Assembly (NCBI GenBank): GCA_017305055.1
Contig: JAFKMZ010000010.1
Coordinates: 62,001-126,000 of the forward strand
From: Lysobacterales bacterium
Lineage (GTDB): Bacteria > Pseudomonadota > Gammaproteobacteria > Xanthomonadales > Rhodanobacteraceae
DNA: 64,000 nt
Reading direction: 5' to 3'
In this document: piece by piece, positions 58,201-64,000 of the stretch
Position numbering within the stretch: the stretch's first letter is position 1
Layout: each line of letters starts with the position of its first letter
Position numbers and translations under genes: made by a program
Notes under the pieces: generated by a model
Told to the model about the DNA's origin: nothing
Databases searched by the model: none
What the model saw: the letters and a program-made list of their open reading frames with translations, nothing else

Positions 58201-60188
58201 CGCAGTATCGCCACCTGGCGCCAACCGAACTTGGCGCCAAGCACCAGGCGGTTGAAGCCGTCGTTCTCCGCATGCCCGCGCCATACGTTGGCGAAGGCGT
58301 CCTCGAACAGGCTTCCGACCTGGCCGACGTCGAACGCCAGCGCACCGACCGGCTGCACCTCGAAATCCTGGATGGACTGTGGCCGCGCGGGGTCGGCGAT
58401 CTCGTAGACATGCTCGGTAAGCACGCGCAGGCCGAGATTCTCCAACTGCGGCAGGACCTCGGACAGGGCAATGTCGCCGCCGCTGCGATAGACCTTGAAG
58501 CGCAACGATTCGGGCTGTTTGACCGGGTGGTAAAGCAGGGTGCGCAACGCGTCGTCGCCCTGCAGCAATGACAGCTGGTAAATGTCCTGCGCGGCGACTG
58601 TCGCATCGACGTCGGCCACATAGCCGGCCGGCAACAGGCGGGCATACTGGTTGGCCAGCACCACGCCATCCTGCTCGCCGTGCCGATGCACCAACGCGTC
58701 GCGCACGTCGTCGGCAAAATCGCGGACGATGGCCGTCACGCCCTGCTCGAGGGCGGGCAGGTCGTACTCGGGCCGGTCACCGATCTTCGGACGCACGACC
58801 AGGGTGATTCGCGCCAACGTGCCTTCGCCCATCTGTACCGTCGAATCCAGCTGTTCGGCACGCAAGGCTGTGCTCAGCAGGGTTTCGATGCGCTCGCGCA
58901 CGGTGGTGTTGAAGCGGTCGCGCGGCACATACACCATGCAGCTGAAAAACCGGCTGTAGCGGTCACGACGCACGAACAGCCGGGTGCGCGGACGCTGGCG
59001 CAGCTCGAGCACGCCCATGGCGATGGTGAACAGCTCGTCTTCCGTGCCCTGCAGCAACTCGTCGCGCGGCAGCATCTCCAGCACATGCTGCAGGGCCTTG
59101 CCGGAATACGAGTCGCGCTTGAGCCCGGACCGGGCCAGGACCGCTGCCACCCGGTGGCGCAACAACGGCACGTCCTGTGGCCGGGCCATGTAGGCGTTGG
59201 ACGAGAACAGGCCCAGGAAGCGTTGCTCGGCGACGGGCTTGCCGGCGGCATCGAATTTCAGCACGCCGATGTAGTCCATGTAGCCGGCACGATGCACATC
59301 CGAGCGTGCATTGGTCTTGGTTAGGATGATGGTGTCGACAGCCCCCGATTGGGGCAACTCGGTGGCCACGAGCGATTGCAGCGAACGCGGCGCCATGGTG
59401 CGCGCATCGTTGCGCAGGATGCCCAGCCCGGAGGAGGCAATCGCGCGCAGCATCGCCTCGCCGCCGTCCTGGGTCACCTCATATTCGCGAAAGCCCAGGA
59501 AGGTGAAATTGTCCGCGGTCAGCCAGCGCAGGAACTCGCTGGCCTCGGTCATCTCGGCAGCAGCAATGGGCAGTTTGCGCTCAGGCAGGTCCATGGCGAT
59601 GGCGAGCGCCTTCTCACGCATCGGCTCCCAGTCACGCACGGCAGCGCGCACGTCGTCCAGTGCCACTTCCACAGCGTCGACCAAGGCCGCACGGTCCGTG
59701 TCCTGGACACGGTCGATCTCGAAATGCATGATCGATTCGAGGGCGGCATCCTGGTTCCCACCCATACCCTCGGCCATCCCAGTCACCTCGCCGGAGGCCG
59801 CACGCACGACCCCAAGCACAGGATGGATGGCCGCATGCACGGTGTACCGGTTGGCCAGGACCATGCTGGTTGAGTCGACCAGGAACGGCATGTCATCGGT
59901 GACCACCTGCAGCAGGCTGCGCCCACCATGCGCCTCCTTCGGGTTGAGCACCCGCACCAAGGTCTGCCCCGACTGGCGCTGCTGCATGAAATCCAGCAGG
60001 CTGGCGATGATCACCGCCCATTGCGCCGATGCGTGCAGCTCGGCATCACTGCTGCTCATGCGCGAGAAAAACGCATTGCAGAAGACCTGGGCCGCGGCTA
60101 GGCGCTGCGGCGACAGGCCAAGCTTCTTCAGCTCGTCGAACACCGCAATGGAGGAAGAGTTGTCGGACACCGCGGAATTGGGGGACAT
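55248..60188 (-). CDS. NAD-specific glutamate dehydrogenase, 180-kDa class
   Basis: The 1646-residue GDH oxidatively deaminates glutamate to 2-oxoglutarate with NAD. The catalytic core lies in the middle: [27 protein letters not shown], then [14 protein letters not shown] with the catalytic Lys. The flanking GDYVRAK-like [39 protein letters not shown] and a long N-terminal regulatory region are typical of the class (about 1600 residues). [10 protein letters not shown] at 60188 is the start; the frame is open to 60446 without family sequence. Role: glutamate catabolism and nitrogen balance. Confidence 0.95.
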   Translation of the reverse strand: [1646 protein letters not shown]

Positions 60189-60803
60189 GGCATCTGCTTG
60201 GTTGGTGGGGAAACCCCCTGTAGGGGCGTTGCAAATCGTTCGCAGGATACGCCGGCCGGCATCCCGATACCACCTGCAGACGTCCGTTCCAGCGTCCACG
60301 CGGCACGTGTGGCAGGCCTTCTCGTGGATCCCACCAGGTAGTTTGACCATCGCCAGAGAGGCAGACCACGGAACCGAAACCATGGCGCGCACCACGCGCC
60401 GCTGGAACCCCGACGGGCATGGTCGTCGTGCCCGTGGATACCACAACGTGACCTCCGCGCGTGGCTGAAGCTATGCGGCCGTCTGTGCGCAACAGGGTAG
60501 GGCCGCGCACACCGCCCATCGTCGTGGCTGGCGTCCGAGAGCCAAGACTGGCCGTCCGTTCGCCCGTGGGTACTATGGATTCAGAACATCAATAAATTGT
60601 AAACTGTGCGGTACTGCGGTCCGGTGTCAGCGATTTTCACCCGTCAAGCGTTCAAGCCAGATGCAGTCCTCGTCTACTTGCCTGGCTTGCTGGTCTGTGC
60701 CGCCACCAAACGTCGGCCTTCGGGCCGTCATCGTGCGGCTGCCGTGTCTGGCCAGTTCCGGCACCGGCGCGCGGTTGCAGATGCGATTGCACATGGAGTT
60801 CCG
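60189..60803. other. Gene-free divergent control region (615 nt)
   Basis: The region lies between the divergent glutamate dehydrogenase and RND-adaptor genes. It has an AT-richer patch around 60580-60608 with TAAATTGTAAACTG, plausibly part of the efflux promoter. No clear -35/-10 pair, operator dyad or regulator gene was found. No small coding frame in it looked convincing. Confidence 0.5.
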
Positions 60804-61994
60804 ATGAAACGTTCGTTATTGCGCGCAACGCTGCTGTGCCTCGGCGCGCTCGCCTTGGGTGCGTGCGGAAACAAGACCGCCAACGATGCCTCGCAGCAGC
60901 CCGTGCCTGAAGTCGCGGTGCTGCAGGTACAGCCACAGGACTCGCCCCTGTCCCAGGCCGTGGTCGGGCGCCTGTCGCCCTACCGCAGCGCGGACGTCCG
61001 CGCGCGTGTGGCGGGGGTCTTGTTGCAGCGTGCGTATGACGAGGGCAGCATGGTGAAGAAGGGCCAGTTGCTGTTCCGCATCGACCCGGCGCCGTTACAG
61101 GCGGTACTGGCGGCAAGCACGGCAGCCCTGGCCCAGGCCGAGGCAACCAATACGAACGCCAAGGTGGCGGCAGAGCGGGCACGCAACCTCGCGCCCCAGG
61201 GTTACGTATCCAAGGCCGACCTGGACAACGCCCTGGCTGCCGAACGCACGGCCGCTGCCGCCGTGCAGGCAGCCAAGGCGAATGTGCAATCGGCGCGCAT
61301 CAACCTGGGCTACGCCAGCGTCACCTCGCCCATCGATGGCCGCGCCGGTCAGCAGCAGGTCACCGAGGGCGCCCTGGTCGGCAGCGGAGGCGCCACGCTG
61401 CTGACCACGGTCGACCAGATCGATCCGCTGTACGTCAATTTCACCATGAGCGTGGCCGACATGGAGCGCATGCGCCGTGCCCAGAGCAATGGCAACGTCA
61501 CCCTGGCACCGACCGACAAGACCAGCGTTGCCATCGCCCTGCCCGATGGCAGCCGGTATCCGCAATCCGGCGTGCTGGATTTTTCCGACACCTCGGTGAA
61601 CCCGGCCACCGGCGCAGTCAACCTGCGCGCCGTCGTCCCGAACGCGCAGCACCGGCTGCTTCCTGGCATGTACGTCACCATGGAGGTGCACCTGGGTGAA
61701 CAGCACAAGGTCTTCGTCGTGCCGCAGCAGGCGGTGCAGCGCGACACCGCCGGCGCCTTCGTCTTCACCATCGATGACGCCGGCAAGGTGGTGCGCAAGG
61801 ACGTGACCACCGGCAACATGCTCGGTGGCGACTGGGTCATCACCGGCGGCCTCAGTGCCGGTGATCGCCTGGTCATGTCCGGCATGCAGAACCTCAGGAT
61901 CGACCAGTCGGTCAAGGCCACGCCGTGGCAGGCACCCAACCGCGCACCAGCACCGGCCGGCAGTGTCCCGGGCGCTGCGCCCGGCGCCCGATAG
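60804..61994 (+). CDS. RND efflux periplasmic adaptor (MexA/AcrA-like lipoprotein)
   Basis: The 396-residue adaptor has a lipoprotein signal (LGALALGAC). The lipoyl/beta-barrel layout is RLSPYRSADVRARVAGVLLQRAYDEGSMVKKGQLLFRIDP, an alpha-hairpin (LAQAEATNTNAKVAAERARNLA), and VTSPIDGRAGQQQVTEGALVG. It bridges the inner-membrane pump to an outer-membrane channel. MKRSLLRATL at 60804 is the start. The pump gene follows 12 nt later; no TolC-like gene is in view, and no TetR gene is upstream. Confidence 0.93.
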   Translation: MKRSLLRATLLCLGALALGACGNKTANDASQQPVPEVAVLQVQPQDSPLSQAVVGRLSPYRSADVRARVAGVLLQRAYDEGSMVKKGQLLFRIDPAPLQAVLAASTAALAQAEATNTNAKVAAERARNLAPQGYVSKADLDNALAAERTAAAAVQAAKANVQSARINLGYASVTSPIDGRAGQQQVTEGALVGSGGATLLTTVDQIDPLYVNFTMSVADMERMRRAQSNGNVTLAPTDKTSVAIALPDGSRYPQSGVLDFSDTSVNPATGAVNLRAVVPNAQHRLLPGMYVTMEVHLGEQHKVFVVPQQAVQRDTAGAFVFTIDDAGKVVRKDVTTGNMLGGDWVITGGLSAGDRLVMSGMQNLRIDQSVKATPWQAPNRAPAPAGSVPGAAPGAR

Positions 61995-62006
61995 CGGAGC
62001 CCGGAG

Positions 62007-64000
62007 ATGCCCAGTTTCTTCATCGATCGGCCGATCTTCGCCTGGGTGGTGGCGATTCTCATTTCCCTGGGCGGCGTGCTGGCCATCCTCAACCTCGGCG
62101 TGCAGTCCTACCCGTCCATCGCGCCGCCGGAAGTCGTCGTGGTCGCCACCTATCCGGGCGCAAACGCGGAGACGACCGAGAAGACCGTCACCCAGGTGAT
62201 CGAGCAGCAACTGACCGGCATCGACAACCTGCTGTATTTCAGATCATCGTCCAGCGCCACGGGGCGGGTCAGCATCACCCTCACATTTGCCGCCGGCACC
62301 GACCCGGACATCGCCCAGGTGCAGGTGCAAAACCAGGTCTCGCGCGCGACTCCGCAGTTGCCCGAAGAGGTGGTGCGCCAGGGCGTCCGGGTGCAGAAGT
62401 CCAACAGCAGCACGTTGATGGCCATCGCCTTGATCTCCAGCAACCCGGCGATCGACCGCAACCGGCTCAACGATATCGTGGGCTCCACCATCCTCGACCA
62501 GATCTCCCGCGTCCCCGGCGTCGGCAGCACACGCCAGTTCGGCGCCGAGTACGCGATGCGCATCTGGCTCGATCCGGACAAATTGCACGGGTACGGATTG
62601 TCGGCGACGCAGGTGCTCAATGCAGTCCAGGCACAGAACGTGCAGTTTGCGGCCGGCGCCATGGGTGCCGACCCGGCAATCCCGGGACAAGGCTTCACCG
62701 CCCTGGTTTCCACCGAGGGCCGCTTCACCACGCCCCAGCAATTCGCCGACATCATCCTGCGGGCAAACCCGGACGGCACCACGGTGAAGCTGGGGGATGT
62801 CTCGCGCATCGGCTTCGGCCCGAACAATTACGGCTTTGACACGCAATACAACGGCCAGCCGGTGGGTGCGTTCTCGATCAACCTGCTCCCTGGCGCCAAC
62901 GCATTGAACGTGGTGACCGCGGTCCGCGCAAAGATGGACGAACTGGCGCCAAGCTTCCCCCAGGGGGTTACCTGGTTCAGCCCCTTCGACACCACGACCT
63001 TCGTCAAGACCTCGATCACCGAGGTCACGCGCACATTGATCGAGGCCATTGCCCTGGTGTTCCTGGTGATGCTGCTGTTCCTGCAGGACATCCGCTCCAC
63101 CATTATCCCGACCCTGGTGATCCCGGTCGCCCTGCTCGGCACGTTCCTGGGCATGCTGGTGCTCGGCTTCACCATCAACCAGCTGACCCTGTTCGGCATG
63201 GTGCTGGCCATCGGCATCGTGGTCGACGACGCCATCGTGGTGATTGAAAACGTCGAGCGCATCATGCGTGAGGAAGGGCTGCCGCCGAAGGAAGCCACAC
63301 GCAAGAGCATGGGCCAGATCACCGGTGCGGTGGTGGCGATCAGCGTGGTGCTGGCGGCCGTGTTCATCCCCTCGGCCCTGCAACCAGGGGCCAGCGGCGT
63401 GATCTACAAGCAGTTCGCGCTGACCATCGCCATGTCGATGGGCTTCTCCGCATTCCTCGCCCTGTCGTTCACGCCTGCACTGTGTGCCAGCTTCCTGCTG
63501 CCGGTGCACGAGCAGAAAAAGAACGTCATCTTCCGCAAGTTCAACACCGCGTTTGCCAGCATCACCCGCCACTACGTCGGTCATGTGGGACATGCGGTAC
63601 ACCATGCGCCGCGCTGGATGCTGGTGTTCGTGCTGGTTTCGGCCCTGGGTGGCTTCCTGTTCACGCTGTTGCCGGGGAGCTTCCTGCCCGAGGAAGACCA
63701 GGGTTACGTCATGATCAGCGCACAACTACCGCCCGGGGCCACGAAAGAGCGCACCGTCGATGTGATGTCGCAGGTACGCAAGATCCTGGACGCGGACGGC
63801 GCCGTCAAAGGCATGATGCAGGTCGTCGGCTTCAGTTTCATGGGCTCGGGCGAGAACACCGGCATGTCCTTCGTGCAGCTGAAGGACTACGCGGACCGCG
63901 ACGTGACCGCGGCCCAGTTCATCGAGCGGGCGAACCAGAAATTGCGTCAGATCAGTGATGCCCGGCTGGTGGTGACCAACGTGCCAACGGTGCAGGGACT
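62007..64000 (+). CDS. RND multidrug efflux pump, HAE1 (AcrB/MexB-like), 3' end outside window
   Basis: The first 664 residues of an AcrB-type proton-driven pump are present; about 380 more should lie to the right. It begins MPSFFIDRPIFAWVVAILISLGGVLAILNL and has the porter-domain SVEQQLTG-like VIEQQLTGIDNLLY. Helix 4 holds the proton-relay Asp pair in GIVVDDAIVVIENVERIM, followed by FTPALCASFLLP. The frame is open to the last base with no break. Broad substrate range is expected from the family. Confidence 0.95.
   Translation, partial: MPSFFIDRPIFAWVVAILISLGGVLAILNLGVQSYPSIAPPEVVVVATYPGANAETTEKTVTQVIEQQLTGIDNLLYFRSSSSATGRVSITLTFAAGTDPDIAQVQVQNQVSRATPQLPEEVVRQGVRVQKSNSSTLMAIALISSNPAIDRNRLNDIVGSTILDQISRVPGVGSTRQFGAEYAMRIWLDPDKLHGYGLSATQVLNAVQAQNVQFAAGAMGADPAIPGQGFTALVSTEGRFTTPQQFADIILRANPDGTTVKLGDVSRIGFGPNNYGFDTQYNGQPVGAFSINLLPGANALNVVTAVRAKMDELAPSFPQGVTWFSPFDTTTFVKTSITEVTRTLIEAIALVFLVMLLFLQDIRSTIIPTLVIPVALLGTFLGMLVLGFTINQLTLFGMVLAIGIVVDDAIVVIENVERIMREEGLPPKEATRKSMGQITGAVVAISVVLAAVFIPSALQPGASGVIYKQFALTIAMSMGFSAFLALSFTPALCASFLLPVHEQKKNVIFRKFNTAFASITRHYVGHVGHAVHHAPRWMLVFVLVSALGGFLFTLLPGSFLPEEDQGYVMISAQLPPGATKERTVDVMSQVRKILDADGAVKGMMQVVGFSFMGSGENTGMSFVQLKDYADRDVTAAQFIERANQKLRQISDARLVVTNVPTVQG

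Noticed and set aside
60189-60446. N-terminal extension of the glutamate dehydrogenase
   Set aside because: The extra 86 codons have no family similarity, and [10 protein letters not shown] gives the usual class length.

Overview
This window is a 64 kb piece of a high-GC (roughly two thirds G+C by eye) gammaproteobacterial chromosome. The gene set points to the Xanthomonadales, most likely a Rhodanobacteraceae-type organism (inference). It includes FabV enoyl-ACP reductase, a 180-kDa-class NAD glutamate dehydrogenase, a methylthioinosine-type phosphorylase, RlmJ, Mfd, an Slp lipoprotein, a psp operon with PspF, and a single-chain E1 alpha/beta dehydrogenase. No rRNA gene, intact tRNA gene or CRISPR array was seen.

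Layout. 0-6 kb holds housekeeping transporters (SLC13-type, EamA, AtoE-type), a Rieske protein and a secreted methyltransferase-like protein. 6-7.8 kb holds an AbrB/PIN toxin-antitoxin pair set between a dienelactone-hydrolase gene and a decayed copy of the 3' end of such a gene. 7.86-16.1 kb is an accessory (defence) island. It starts at a 30-bp tRNA 3'-end fragment and holds a type III restriction-modification pair (res, mod), a truncated rhuM, a GIY-YIG gene among 20-bp ATTCCC-N8-GGGAAT palindromes, a second PIN toxin-antitoxin pair next to 23-bp repeats, and a nucleotidyltransferase gene whose HEPN partner is cut to about 25 codons.

16-27 kb returns to chromosomal genes: fabV, an epimerase-like reductase, a cytochrome c, a tightly overlapping MFS / TIGR04076 / aldo-keto reductase operon, an M61 peptidase, a DUF2268-type metalloprotease and an amidohydrolase. 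27-30.4 kb is the phage-shock locus: pspF faces pspA-pspB-pspC-pspC-small gene, with a sigma-54 promoter and a consensus IHF site between them.

30.4-38.7 kb is a compact six-gene minus-strand operon: alpha/beta hydrolase, acetoacetate-decarboxylase-like, second alpha/beta hydrolase, patatin, metallophosphoesterase with membrane segments, and a cholesterol-oxidase-like GMC oxidoreductase. I do not recognise it as a named pathway, and it is the best candidate here for an undescribed metabolic system. Its two hydrolases are homologous but have lost different triad residues.

38.8-64 kb is mostly core metabolism and repair: MTI/MTA phosphorylase, a cyclophilin-like protein, EamA exporter, rlmJ, slp, mfd, FMN reductase, a diguanylate cyclase, E1 dehydrogenase, glutaryl-CoA dehydrogenase, 5'-nucleotidase, NAD kinase, glutamate dehydrogenase, and an RND efflux adaptor/pump whose pump gene runs off the right end.
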